Part shown: positions 34,118 to 41,992 of the stretch, one piece after another | Position numbering within the stretch: the first letter of the stretch is position 1 | Layout: every line of letters begins with the position of its first letter | Assembly: GCA_037443425.1 (NCBI GenBank) | Contig: JBBIOI010000007.1 | Span: 1 to 49,650, forward strand | DNA length: 49,650 nt | Direction of reading: 5' to 3' | Source: JBBIOI01 sp037443425 | GTDB taxonomy: Bacteria; Desulfobacterota; BSN033; UBA1163 | Translations under genes and position numbers: made by a program | Notes under the pieces: generated by a model | Database searches by the model: none | Told to the model about the DNA's origin: nothing | The model's input: only the letters and a program-made list of their open reading frames with translations

Positions 34118-35595
34118 TCAAACCCCTCCTCTGCAATCCTTATTGCCCTGAATAAGGCATTGGCCTTATTAACCGTTTCTTCATACTCTTTTTCTGGATC
34201 GGAGTCTGCAACAATTCCTGCTCCTGCCTGAATATATGCCCTTTTATTCTTAACAATTATTGAGCGGATGTTTATGCAGGTATCCATATTACCAGAAAAT
34301 GAAAAATATCCTACTGCGCCTGCATACGGGCCTCGCCTTTCGGGCTCGAGTTCTTCTATAATCTCCATAGCACGAATCTTGGGTGCACCCGAAACAGTCC
34401 CTGCTGGAAATGTTGCTCTTAAAACATCAAATGCGTCTTTATCTGCAGATATGGTGCCTTCTATATTGGAGACAATATGCATAACATGTGAATATCGTTC
34501 AATAGCCATTAGCTCAGTTACCTTTACGGAACCAATCTCAGCAACTCGACAGACATCATTTCTTCCAAGATCCACAAGCATGATATGTTCAGCCCTCTCT
34601 TTTTCATCCGAGAGAAGATCCTTTTCCATGAGAATATCATCTTTTTGCGTTTTTCCCCTTGGTCGAGTCCCAGCCAAAGGCCTTAGCTCAATCTTTTTAC
34701 CCTCCAGTCGAACCATTACCTCTGGGGAGGCGCCAAGAAGAATGACATCATCCAAGTTCAAATAGAAAAGATATGGAGAGGGATTTATTGAGCGAAGCGA
34801 ACGATAGATATCGAATGGGTCGCAGTTTACTTCAGTTATAAATCTTTGAGAAAGAACAACCTGGATAATATCCCCATTACTAATGTAGGATTTTGCCTTT
34901 TTAACCATTTGAATGAATTCTTCTTTTTTTATATTTGAATTAATGCGAGGGGATGTAGAAGCCTTTCTTGGTAGTGAATGAGGCTTCTTATTGTTTTTCA
35001 GTCTTTCAGTTAAAAATTTGAGCTTTTGGCACGAGTTTTTATAAACATCCTCAGGATTGTCATTTTCATCTAAAAATGCATTTGCGATTACTATTAATTT
35101 ATGTTTTAGATTGTCAAAGATAACGAGAGTATCGGTCATTAAGAAGTAGCAGTCCCAAAAATCGTTGTTCTGGGGTAAGATATCAGGGATTTTCTCAATA
35201 GATCTCACATAGTCGTAACCTATATATCCAACAGCTCCACCAAAAAATCGTGGAAGGGAATCGTAAGCAACTGGCTTATATGAATTTAAGATGTATTTTA
35301 GTATCTGGAGGGGGTCTTTTTGAATACCGCACTGGATTATGATGCCATCTTTTACAATTTCAAAATTCTTTCCTCTACTCCTAAATAATAGCGAGGGGTT
35401 TGATCCAAGAAAGCTATAACGTCCCCATTTCTCTTGTGCCTCGACACTTTCGAGTAGGAATGAATATCTATCATTTTTTATTTTCATGAAAGATGATACA
35501 GGAGTTTCAAGATCATAATGGAGCTCTTCATAGACTGGTATGAGGTTGCCTATTTCTGATAATTTTTTAAATTCATCTAAAGATGGTTTTATCAC
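34114..35595 (-). CDS. trpE: anthranilate synthase component I
   Basis: The 493-residue enzyme joins chorismate and ammonia. The N-terminal part has the Trp-binding LLES motif (FLLESVE), so Trp feedback is likely. The chorismate-binding core has LRPLAGTRPRG, LVDLGRNDVCRVAE and FPAGTVSGAPKIRAMEII, with AGAGIVADSDPEKEYEET near the end. A GTG start at 35595 follows a GGGG-rich site. It lies 57 bases after the trpD paralogue. Confidence 0.95.
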   Translation of the reverse strand: MIKPSLDEFKKLSEIGNLIPVYEELHYDLETPVSSFMKIKNDRYSFLLESVEAQEKWGRYSFLGSNPSLLFRSRGKNFEIVKDGIIIQCGIQKDPLQILKYILNSYKPVAYDSLPRFFGGAVGYIGYDYVRSIEKIPDILPQNNDFWDCYFLMTDTLVIFDNLKHKLIVIANAFLDENDNPEDVYKNSCQKLKFLTERLKNNKKPHSLPRKASTSPRINSNIKKEEFIQMVKKAKSYISNGDIIQVVLSQRFITEVNCDPFDIYRSLRSINPSPYLFYLNLDDVILLGASPEVMVRLEGKKIELRPLAGTRPRGKTQKDDILMEKDLLSDEKERAEHIMLVDLGRNDVCRVAEIGSVKVTELMAIERYSHVMHIVSNIEGTISADKDAFDVLRATFPAGTVSGAPKIRAMEIIEELEPERRGPYAGAVGYFSFSGNMDTCINIRSIIVKNKRAYIQAGAGIVADSDPEKEYEETVNKANALFRAIRIAEEGFE

Positions 35596-35652
35596 CTTTC
35601 ACCCCTTTTTATAACGAGTCTGTTCGATAAATAGCAGGACCTGGTTGATCGA

Positions 35653-36759
35653 TCATTTTGTTATATATTTATTCTCTTCTTCAAAAAGGGTTCTAAAATA
35701 GGTTTTTTCTTTTTTATTGAATTCGATTAATTCTTTGAGCTTCTTCAAAGCCTCTCCCGACTCAATAGAAGAACGGGCAAGTTCAATTCCTTCATAAAAA
35801 CTTTTAACTTTTCCAGTGATATAAAATGCGCCTGCAGCATTTAATACCGTTACATCCTGTTTTGGGCCTTTTTGGCCATTTAGGATTTCAAGGATAATAC
35901 TCGCATTTTCTTCTTTTTTTCCTCCTTCAAGATCATTGACTCTTGCCTTATTCATTCCAAAATCTTCTGGTGCTATGAAAAAACTCTTTATCTCGTCACC
36001 ATTTATCTCGGTTATCTTAGTTTTTCCAGTAATGCTTATTTCATCAAGGGTATCCTCTCCATAAAAGACAAGACCTCTCTTAATGCCAAGATTTCTAAGA
36101 ACAGAAGCCATCTTCTCTGTTAAACCCGGTTCATATACTCCCAGTAATTGAAATTTGGCTTCAGCTGGATTTATGAGTGGATCGATAAGATTAAAAATCG
36201 TCCTTATTCCAATTCCTCTTCTGACAGATAGAATATGTTCCAATCCATTCTGGAATAGTGTTTCATAAATAAAACAGATTCCAATTTCATTAAGACATCT
36301 CTCAAGCTGTGTTCGTGTTAATTCGAGATCGATTCCAAGTGCCTCAATAACATCTGCACAACCGCAAAATGGTGAGAAGGATTTTCTTACGGTTTTAGCA
36401 ATATTAAGTCCTCCTCCAGCAATAACAAAGGCAGTGGCTGTAGAGATATTGAAGATGTGTGTCCCTCCTTTAATGCTATTAGTAGTCTTAAGGATTGTTT
36501 CTCTTTCAATGGTTATCTCCTCTCGATCGAGACAGATTACATCTTTATCACAGTGAATCTTTGATATCCTCTCCCTGAATACTTCTGCTGCTGACGTAAT
36601 CTCTTCCGCTGTCTCTCCTTTCATCCTTAATGCTGTGATGAATGAGGCGACTTGCGATGGAGTTGCCATCTCCGATAAAATTTCTATTATTACCTCCTTC
36701 ATCTCCTCACCATTAAGGTCTTGTCTTAAAGTTACTTTGTTGATGGCCTCTTTAATCAT
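35653..36759 (-). CDS. degenerate TrpD paralogue, first gene of the trp operon
   Basis: The 368-residue protein aligns along its length with TrpD (for example VASFITALRMKGET, RTIFNLIDPLINPAEAK and DEISITGKTKI). The PRPP loop is broken: true TrpD has GTGGDGTGTFNIST and this has IKGGTHIFNIST (97-107). KHHNRSVSSRCGSAD is replaced by KTVRKSFSPFCGCAD. About 12 extra residues precede this loop. ATG 36759 is set by AGGAGGAG; an upstream frame from 36876 would run through the attenuator. It is probably not a normal phosphoribosyltransferase; it may be regulatory or a pseudo-enzyme. Confidence 0.85.
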   Translation of the reverse strand: MIKEAINKVTLRQDLNGEEMKEVIIEILSEMATPSQVASFITALRMKGETAEEITSAAEVFRERISKIHCDKDVICLDREEITIERETILKTTNSIKGGTHIFNISTATAFVIAGGGLNIAKTVRKSFSPFCGCADVIEALGIDLELTRTQLERCLNEIGICFIYETLFQNGLEHILSVRRGIGIRTIFNLIDPLINPAEAKFQLLGVYEPGLTEKMASVLRNLGIKRGLVFYGEDTLDEISITGKTKITEINGDEIKSFFIAPEDFGMNKARVNDLEGGKKEENASIILEILNGQKGPKQDVTVLNAAGAFYITGKVKSFYEGIELARSSIESGEALKKLKELIEFNKKEKTYFRTLFEEENKYITK

Positions 36760-36798
36760 CTTTTTCTCCTCCTTTCGGGATTGAATTTTAAAAATGAA

Positions 36799-36835
36799 AT
36801 AAAAAAGGCTATGGAAAATTTCCCATAGCCTTTTC
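36799..36835 (-). terminator. trp attenuator terminator 2
   Basis: On the minus strand AAAAGGCTATGGGAAA pairs with TTTTCCATAGCC and is followed by TTTTTTATTT. It lies between terminator 1 and the first trp gene. Its 5' arm (36834-36822) can also pair over 13 positions with the 3' arm of terminator 1. Confidence 0.85.
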
Positions 36836-36855
36836 ATTTCCTTAACAGTAAATAA

Positions 36856-36900
36856 AATGAAAAAGGCCATGGGCAACCTCGGAGGCCGCCCATGGCCTTT
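36856..36900 (-). terminator. trp attenuator terminator 1
   Basis: On the minus strand AAAGGCCATGGGCGG pairs with TTGCCCATGGCCTTT around a CCTCCGAGG inner hairpin, then TTTTTCATTTT. Its 5' arm holds TGGGCGGCCTCC, which can pair instead with the leader segment GGAGGTCTGCCCA (36943-36931): 12 pairs with one bulge. That pairing is the antiterminator. Confidence 0.88.
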
Positions 36901-36966
36901 AATTACTTCATGGAGATATTATAGTGGCACTGGGCAGACCTCCACCATCTTTTCCCAGCACCACCA
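36861..36966 (-). promoter_or_regulatory. trp attenuator, alternative hairpins
   Basis: Segment 1 (36966-36954, TGGTGGTGCTGGG, the Trp codons) can pair with segment 2 (36934-36922, CCCAGTGCCACTA): 13 positions including three G-U wobbles. Segment 2 extended can pair with segment 3, the 5' arm of terminator 1. Segment 3 pairs with 4 to terminate. This is the classical ribosome-mediated attenuation scheme. A ribosome stalled on the Trp codons would free segment 2 for the antiterminator. Confidence 0.88.
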
Positions 36967-37005
36967 AAGATTAATTATTGGTTTTAAATTACTTTTCATC
37001 TTCAT
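36919..37005 (-). CDS. trpL: trp operon leader peptide
   Basis: A 28-residue frame begins MKMKSNLKPI, continues INLWWCWEKM and ends EVCPVPL, with TAA at 36919. Three Trp codons occur as Trp-Trp-Cys-Trp, exactly over segment 1 of the attenuator. The frame starts with ATG at 37005 or the in-frame ATG at 36999. Neither has a Shine-Dalgarno, and with the promoter at 37019-37047 the transcript would begin only about 7 bases before the first ATG, so translation is near-leaderless. The peptide itself probably has no function. Confidence 0.88.
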   Translation of the reverse strand: MKMKSNLKPIINLWWCWEKMVEVCPVPL

Positions 37006-37018
37006 AAATTTTTTGTCT

Positions 37019-37047
37019 ATATTAACAAATTTTAAAAATCCTGTCAA
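37019..37047 (-). promoter_or_regulatory. trp operon promoter
   Basis: On the minus strand TTGACA (37047-37042) and TAATAT (37024-37019) are 17 bases apart, close to the sigma-70 consensus. An inverted repeat TGTCA-GGAGCT-TGACA (37057-37042) overlaps the -35 and might be an operator. The start of transcription is expected near 37012. Confidence 0.85.
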
Positions 37048-37072
37048 GCTCCTGACAAACCTCTAAAAAGTT

Positions 37073-37100
37073 GTTACGAACCTGAAGGGTGTGGCAATTT
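37073..37100. repeat. decayed copy of the intergenic repeat
   Basis: TACGAACCTGAAGGGTGTGG with CAATTT resembles GCGAGCCCGAAGGGCATGGCAATCT at 1892-1916. It is diverged and lies just upstream of the trp promoter. Confidence 0.35.
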
Positions 37101-37135
37101 TGTATTATAATTTAAATAATTTTTAGAACCTTCCC

Positions 37136-37528
37136 TCATTCATCATCATTCTCAGAGGGAAAAGGATCAAGGTATAATGAATTTAAGATTTCAGATGAAA
37201 CAGGTGGACATCCTCGAATAAAACGCCCTTTATTTTTTATTCTTGATGCACAATTTCCAATTATAATCGAACCCTGGGGGATACTGTCTAAGTTTTTTCC
37301 TACTCCAATATGAATATATCCATCTTTAAGATAGAAGTCTTTAAGCTTTGTTTGATTTTTTTTAAGAAAAATCATAAGCGTTGAAAGACAACCACTACAT
37401 GCTCCATCTTCATGAACTACAATACCAGGATAATGAAATGATAATTTAGATGGTGAAGGATTAAAAATTTTCTTCCATTTTAAATAATCTTTTGGAGAAA
37501 TTAAGATGTTGTAGGAATTAATTTCACC
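37136..37528 (-). pseudogene. DUF362 protein, C-terminal part split off by the IS
   Basis: The frame GGT-GAA-ATT continues the DUF362 reading frame from the other side of the insertion sequence. It encodes about 130 residues: GEINSYNILISPKDYLKW, then VVHEDGACSGCLSTL, IIIGNCASRIKNKGRFIRGC and a stop at 37136. The Cys residues suggest metal binding. Joined to residues 1-262 of the gene at 39596-40381 it gives a 392-residue protein. A short internal frame from ATG 37375 (79 residues) is the only remaining open start and is probably not functional. Confidence 0.85.
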
Positions 37529-37531
37529 TAA
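37528..37531. repeat. target-site duplication, left copy (CTAA)
   Basis: CTAA borders the left end of the insertion sequence and is repeated at 39595-39598. Removing the element and one copy restores the DUF362 reading frame. Confidence 0.8.
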
Positions 37532-39594
37532 CCCAACTTCCGCAGTCTGTTGAATAAAATGCCCTGTTTATGCGGGTTTCGATTTTTTTCAGTCACTATT
37601 TTCCACCTCGTGCCAAGTCTTGACTGGCTTCATGACCTGAAATGGAATTTTCAAAACCTCGTAGATCTTTTTGTGCTCAGGCTCGGGGATACCCCCTTTC
37701 CGTATTTTTAGAACCATCCCATTTGAGGTCGGCAACACAATCGTGACCACCTGGTGCGTGCTCAACTGTTGACGAATCGTCCACCAAGAAGTATGAATCC
37801 CTTGATCCAGGAATCTCTTCTCAATGGCAGTAAGCAGGTGATAAGCCAGAACACACAAAAAGATGTGCGTCTGGGTACGTCGCTTCAGGTGATGGAAAAT
37901 CGGACGCTCCATGAGCGGACTTTTCATAGAGCGAAATGCTGCCTCCACACGGGTAAGAAGCATATAGGTCCGCCAAATCTCATCGGCTGTCAGATCCTGC
38001 CGATCCGTTCTCAAAATGTAGCCCCCATCCAACTTCTCAGCAACCAACTTCCTCTCAAGATCCTCTTGCCAAGAAAGACTCGGAGGTTGCCCCTGGTATC
38101 GGATCTCATAATATCGAGAAACACGCGGATATCGCTCCTTGAGCCGACCAATCGCCTGGTGAATCTTCTCAGCCTTCTTCAGATAACCCTTCTCAATCCT
38201 CATCTTCAATCGCTCCAAATCCTTAATCAATCGCTCCTCCTGTCTCTCCCGTATGGCTCGATCCTTCTCTTCCCTCCCCTCACTCCGACAGAGAATGTAA
38301 ACCTCACCCCCTTTCTGCCGACGCTTGATCTCTACCCGCGGCTTCTTCTGAAACGGATTACGAACAGACGGCACCCGAACCACTTCCTCCCAACCAGCCT
38401 CGTCCTCAAAATCATCCAACCACTCGTTTCTCTCCCCCTGCCGCCCCGCCACAAGATAATGAAGACCGTGCGCTCGAATCTGCTCCAGATTCTCCTCATA
38501 AGCCATACCCCGATCCACAACCACCATCGCCCCAGGATGCTTGCCCATCCGCTTCTCCAAAGCCTGTAGCATCTCTTCAACCGTAGTCCGATCCTGCCGA
38601 TTGCCATCAAAGATCTCATGGGCCTTCGGAAATCCATCCCGATCCAAAACCAAACCCACTAACACTTGCTTACAATCAGCCCGCTTATCTCGCGAATAAC
38701 CCCGCTTCGCCTGGGAGTTCTCCTCTGCCAACCCCTCAAAATAGGTGGAGCTCAGGTCGTAAAGATAAACCATGCCATCTAAGTTAAACAGTGTCTTCTC
38801 TCGTTCCGCCAGCTCTCTCTCAATCTGCTCCCGCTTCGGATAAAGCCTGTCTAAATTCCGATAAAGGGAATCCTCGCTCAGTTCCGAAAAATCTGTCCCC
38901 AAAATATCTCCCAAAGCAGTCCGACGAATCCAATCAGGCATGGAGAACTCAGAAAGAGGGAAAATGAGCCTGTTCAATGTCATCACCTCGCTAAGTAACC
39001 GTGCCCCCTTCGACAAACCCGCTCGACCCAGAATCTCATCCAAACCCAACTGCTGCCAGATCTGATGACCCACATGCACTGGCCCAGCCTCACGGTGTTG
39101 CTCAGTTTCAACACGGTCTGTATCAATAGCAACAACCCCACTATCCACCAAAATCCCCTCAGATCTCTTGCGCCTCCTACGACCTTTGTGCGCCCTCTCG
39201 ATCAAGGCTTCTGTTTCCACCCCTTGAGCTTCCAATGATAGCCGCCCTTGCAAAGCTGCCTCCATCTTATGGGCTAAAGCAAGCCATTGTTCACGGGGAG
39301 CAGGCTCCAGACTTCCCAGAGAACAGATTACCCGCTGGCGTGGCCCTTTGGGGGTCATGACCGATTCGACAAGAAGGTGGTTCGTGTAGATTTTGCCTTT
39401 GTAGAGTCTTTTTGTCTTTCTGATATACATTTGCCACTATTATAATAATTTAATTCTTTTTTGTCAAGGGAAATATTATAATTATTAGTCACTATTTTTG
39501 ATAATCCAAACTTCCCCCCCTTGAAATTAAAGCCTTTTTCGGTACAGAAGATCTAAATTTGACCAAAATCGATCAACAAACTGCGGAAGTTGGG
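37532..39594 (-). mobile_element. insertion sequence, IS1634-like, 2063 bases
   Basis: The ends are inverted repeats: CCCAACTTCCGCAGTCTGTT at 37532 and its reverse complement at 39594 with one difference (T for C), about 22 bases in all. It carries one transposase gene on the minus strand. The flanks are a CTAA duplication. The DNA inside is visibly GC-richer than the AT-rich neighbours, in line with recent arrival. It has split a DUF362 gene. Confidence 0.9.
37589..39430 (-). CDS. IS4-superfamily (IS1634-like) transposase
   Basis: The 613-residue protein has the motif YDLSSTYFEG near residue 226, typical of IS1634/IS1549-like transposases. The DDE residues are likely in this motif, in VVVDRGMAYEENLEQI and in VEAAFRSMKSPL (with YHLLTAIEKRF after it). 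The frame is complete, so the enzyme may be active. The group is assigned by motif; ISfinder comparison would settle it. Base use is richer in GC than neighbours. Confidence 0.88.
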   Translation of the reverse strand: MYIRKTKRLYKGKIYTNHLLVESVMTPKGPRQRVICSLGSLEPAPREQWLALAHKMEAALQGRLSLEAQGVETEALIERAHKGRRRRKRSEGILVDSGVVAIDTDRVETEQHREAGPVHVGHQIWQQLGLDEILGRAGLSKGARLLSEVMTLNRLIFPLSEFSMPDWIRRTALGDILGTDFSELSEDSLYRNLDRLYPKREQIERELAEREKTLFNLDGMVYLYDLSSTYFEGLAEENSQAKRGYSRDKRADCKQVLVGLVLDRDGFPKAHEIFDGNRQDRTTVEEMLQALEKRMGKHPGAMVVVDRGMAYEENLEQIRAHGLHYLVAGRQGERNEWLDDFEDEAGWEEVVRVPSVRNPFQKKPRVEIKRRQKGGEVYILCRSEGREEKDRAIRERQEERLIKDLERLKMRIEKGYLKKAEKIHQAIGRLKERYPRVSRYYEIRYQGQPPSLSWQEDLERKLVAEKLDGGYILRTDRQDLTADEIWRTYMLLTRVEAAFRSMKSPLMERPIFHHLKRRTQTHIFLCVLAYHLLTAIEKRFLDQGIHTSWWTIRQQLSTHQVVTIVLPTSNGMVLKIRKGGIPEPEHKKIYEVLKIPFQVMKPVKTWHEVENSD

Positions 39595-39598
39595 CTAA
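39595..39598. repeat. target-site duplication, right copy (CTAA)
   Basis: CTAA follows the right inverted repeat of the insertion sequence and matches the copy at 37528-37531. Confidence 0.8.
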
Positions 39599-40381
39599 TC
39601 CCCTCTCTGCTATTAGTCGAAGATGAGGGATGTCTTCGGGGCAAAATCCCATGAGTTCTGTAGCTACGGCATCAGTGGCAAGTGCATCATTACCTGCAAT
39701 CACAAGATCCATCTTCTTCTTTTTCCCATAGGCTGGCCCCAGCCCTTCCATTGCTGAAGTTGCATCAATTATTGAAAAACGTGGCCAAAGGATAGTTGCC
39801 ATATCCGAAATAGCCAAATCCAGTGGCTTAAAGTCTTGGGTCTCTATTTTATTAGATTGAAGTTGATGAAATCTGACCTTCTCCCTTCTCCACAACAATC
39901 CTTTCATATTTTTTATACCTAATGTGACTTTGGTGTGCATATGTGTTTTCATTACAGGAATAGAGATAATAAAATCAATTTCTTTCAAGATTGAGGATAC
40001 CCTAATTCTATCTATGATCTTTCCTTGAGGAATTTTTATCTCAATTGGAGTTGTCTGATCTAAGTCGATCAATTTAACCTTTTTTTCTTTTGAAATTTCA
40101 TTCAAACCAGTTGATCTAAACACTTCTTCCGAATCGACTCCAAATATACAACTTTCTCCCATAACGATTTCCTTAACCCCTCCTTCTCTAAGATGATCAA
40201 TAACTGCTTTGACAACTTCAGGATGTGTGGTAATTCCATCACCTGGAGATGCTACCCTTGCTGCATTTGGTTTTATCAGGATTTTCTTACCTCTAAACTC
40301 TTGAAAATGAAACTGATTTAAAGCCTTTTTGGTTATTTCATAAGGCTTATTCCCTTTTACAACCACTACTTTTGGATTCAT
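39596..40381 (-). pseudogene. DUF362 protein, N-terminal part
   Basis: Residues 1-262 belong to the DUF362 family (MNPKVVVVKGNKPYEITKKA; IKPNAARVASPGDGITTHPE; VMKTHMHTKVTLGIKNMKG; DATSAMEGLGPAYG), whose members are often Fe-S proteins of unknown role. After AERGL the insertion sequence begins. The frame would run on within it for 22 residues (to 39527), giving a truncated product with a foreign tail. The gene follows the GNAT gene by 16 bases at the end of the aromatic operon. Confidence 0.88.
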
Positions 40382-40397
40382 CTCGTAAATATAAGTT

Positions 40398-41975
40398 TCA
40401 AGAAACCCAGATTTTTTCTAAGTAAACTTTTGAAACATCTATATTCAATAAAGGCATATTTTTTCCAATATCCCATGGTATAAAGAAGGCCAAGTCTTCA
40501 ATTTCTTCTCGAAAATTATAACCAAACTTCTTCATCAGCCACTTTTTTACCTCAATTGTTGTACTGATGAAGATTCGGTCTATTCCGATTGACAGGTTCA
40601 TAGTCCTTAAGTATGAAACTGTTTTGATTTGCTCAAGGGCTTCTTCCAGATGGATTCCTTCCAGCTTTTTTCTAAGTATATAGAGGTTTCCTCTATCAAG
40701 AATTAATACAAGTGGAAGATTTATTTGAATAGTGGCATTTTGGATCTTTAATTTAATACTCTCTTTGGCGATTTTTTCTAATAACTTCTTCCTCCTCTCT
40801 ATGGATGGAAGAAAATGTGGTGAGACTCTTTCAAATATATAGTCTTTTTCATCCATATGAAATTCTTTCAATCTCGTTGGATCGAAACCCAATTCAAAAA
40901 GATCCCTAATTTTGAATCTACGTTGATTCATCTCCCCTTTTCTTTTAAGCCAAGAGAGCAAAAAGGGTCTTTTATAGAGAGGAAGGGATTCGATATAAAG
41001 TGTTGGGTTTTTAATTAATTCTTCTGGAAGGTTTTTTATAATCCCCTCCTCGCCCCAAATTTCAGGTTTTATATTATTTCCTCTCCATAAAGAATAGGAT
41101 AAGATAGGTAAATCTTTAATTTTATCCGAAACATTAAGTTGTTCAAGAGACTCCTCCAATGTATAACCTATCAGTTTTGAAATCCTTCTTCTGAATGTAA
41201 GTAATTTTGCTATAAATTTAGTAAACAAAAAACAGGCCAGTGGGTCAGGTTCGTCTGAAAGGAGATCTTTTTCAAATAAATGGGATAAAGTTTCATAAAC
41301 TCTTTGAAACTCAGAGATAGTTCTTCTGACCATAATCTCATTGTCATGCATTTCAATTAGAGGTCTTTTTTTTGATATCTTAAATAGAAGTCTTATTAGT
41401 TTTTCTTTCAATCGACGAATGTTCATAGAATGAGGGATAAAAATCATATAATTATATGATTCTTCCCTAACGGTTTCGCCGATTAATTCTTTGATGTTTT
41501 TCCAGCCAAGTTTTGCATAAATATTATATGTTGGATCCTGAGGAGGTATAATGTTATCAAGAAGGCCTATGGCATTTTTCACTTCAACAAACTCTCTAAA
41601 GGATTTAAGCATCATTTTCCCAAGACCACGGCCCCGAAAAGATTCCAAGACCTCAACATAGATTAAATAATAACATGGGATAGGATTTCTAATATATATC
41701 ATATGGAGATATCCGAGGCTATCGCCTTTCTCTGAACGAATCTCAAAAATATGAAAAGGATTCAGGTCCTTTTGGGGTTTGAAATGTTCAATCTTTGCTC
41801 CATGAATTGTTTTTAGGATTAGGTTATCTAAATTCTCAAAGAATTCTTGTGTAAAAAATGGATTTCCCTCTTTTAAATGATCTCCTATGGCCATATTAAT
41901 TACAGATATTTTCTCTTTAAGACTAAACGGTCCGTTTTCTATCCTCTCTCCAATTTCTATGAACTCCGAATTCAT
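40398..41975 (-). CDS. GNAT-domain protein with a large unknown C-terminal part
   Basis: The 525-residue protein has an N-terminal GNAT domain (about 20-180), with the acetyl-CoA loop RGRGLGKMMLKSF (114-126) and the usual preceding strand YLIYVEVLESF. Residues ~200-525 are not recognised; they are rich in Leu, Lys and Glu, with no membrane segments and no Cys clusters. It is 17 bases after pheA in the aro operon. An acetyl or acyl acceptor in aromatic metabolism is possible but unproven. Confidence 0.72.
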   Translation of the reverse strand: MNSEFIEIGERIENGPFSLKEKISVINMAIGDHLKEGNPFFTQEFFENLDNLILKTIHGAKIEHFKPQKDLNPFHIFEIRSEKGDSLGYLHMIYIRNPIPCYYLIYVEVLESFRGRGLGKMMLKSFREFVEVKNAIGLLDNIIPPQDPTYNIYAKLGWKNIKELIGETVREESYNYMIFIPHSMNIRRLKEKLIRLLFKISKKRPLIEMHDNEIMVRRTISEFQRVYETLSHLFEKDLLSDEPDPLACFLFTKFIAKLLTFRRRISKLIGYTLEESLEQLNVSDKIKDLPILSYSLWRGNNIKPEIWGEEGIIKNLPEELIKNPTLYIESLPLYKRPFLLSWLKRKGEMNQRRFKIRDLFELGFDPTRLKEFHMDEKDYIFERVSPHFLPSIERRKKLLEKIAKESIKLKIQNATIQINLPLVLILDRGNLYILRKKLEGIHLEEALEQIKTVSYLRTMNLSIGIDRIFISTTIEVKKWLMKKFGYNFREEIEDLAFFIPWDIGKNMPLLNIDVSKVYLEKIWVS

Positions 41976-41992
41976 CTACTATTTTCCTTTCT

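Noticed and set aside
36760..36876. Upstream in-frame start that would lengthen the TrpD paralogue by 39 residues
   Set aside because: This extension crosses terminator 2 and reaches terminator 1 and has no ribosome binding site, whereas ATG 36759 has AGGAGGAG just before it.
37754..38569. Long open frame on the plus strand opposite the transposase
   Set aside because: It is a Pro/Leu/Arg-rich shadow of the transposase gene with no ribosome binding site or recognisable motif.
39527..39595. C-terminal 22 residues of the DUF362 frame (AQLPQFVD...)
   Set aside because: These are encoded by the insertion sequence end, not by the native gene.
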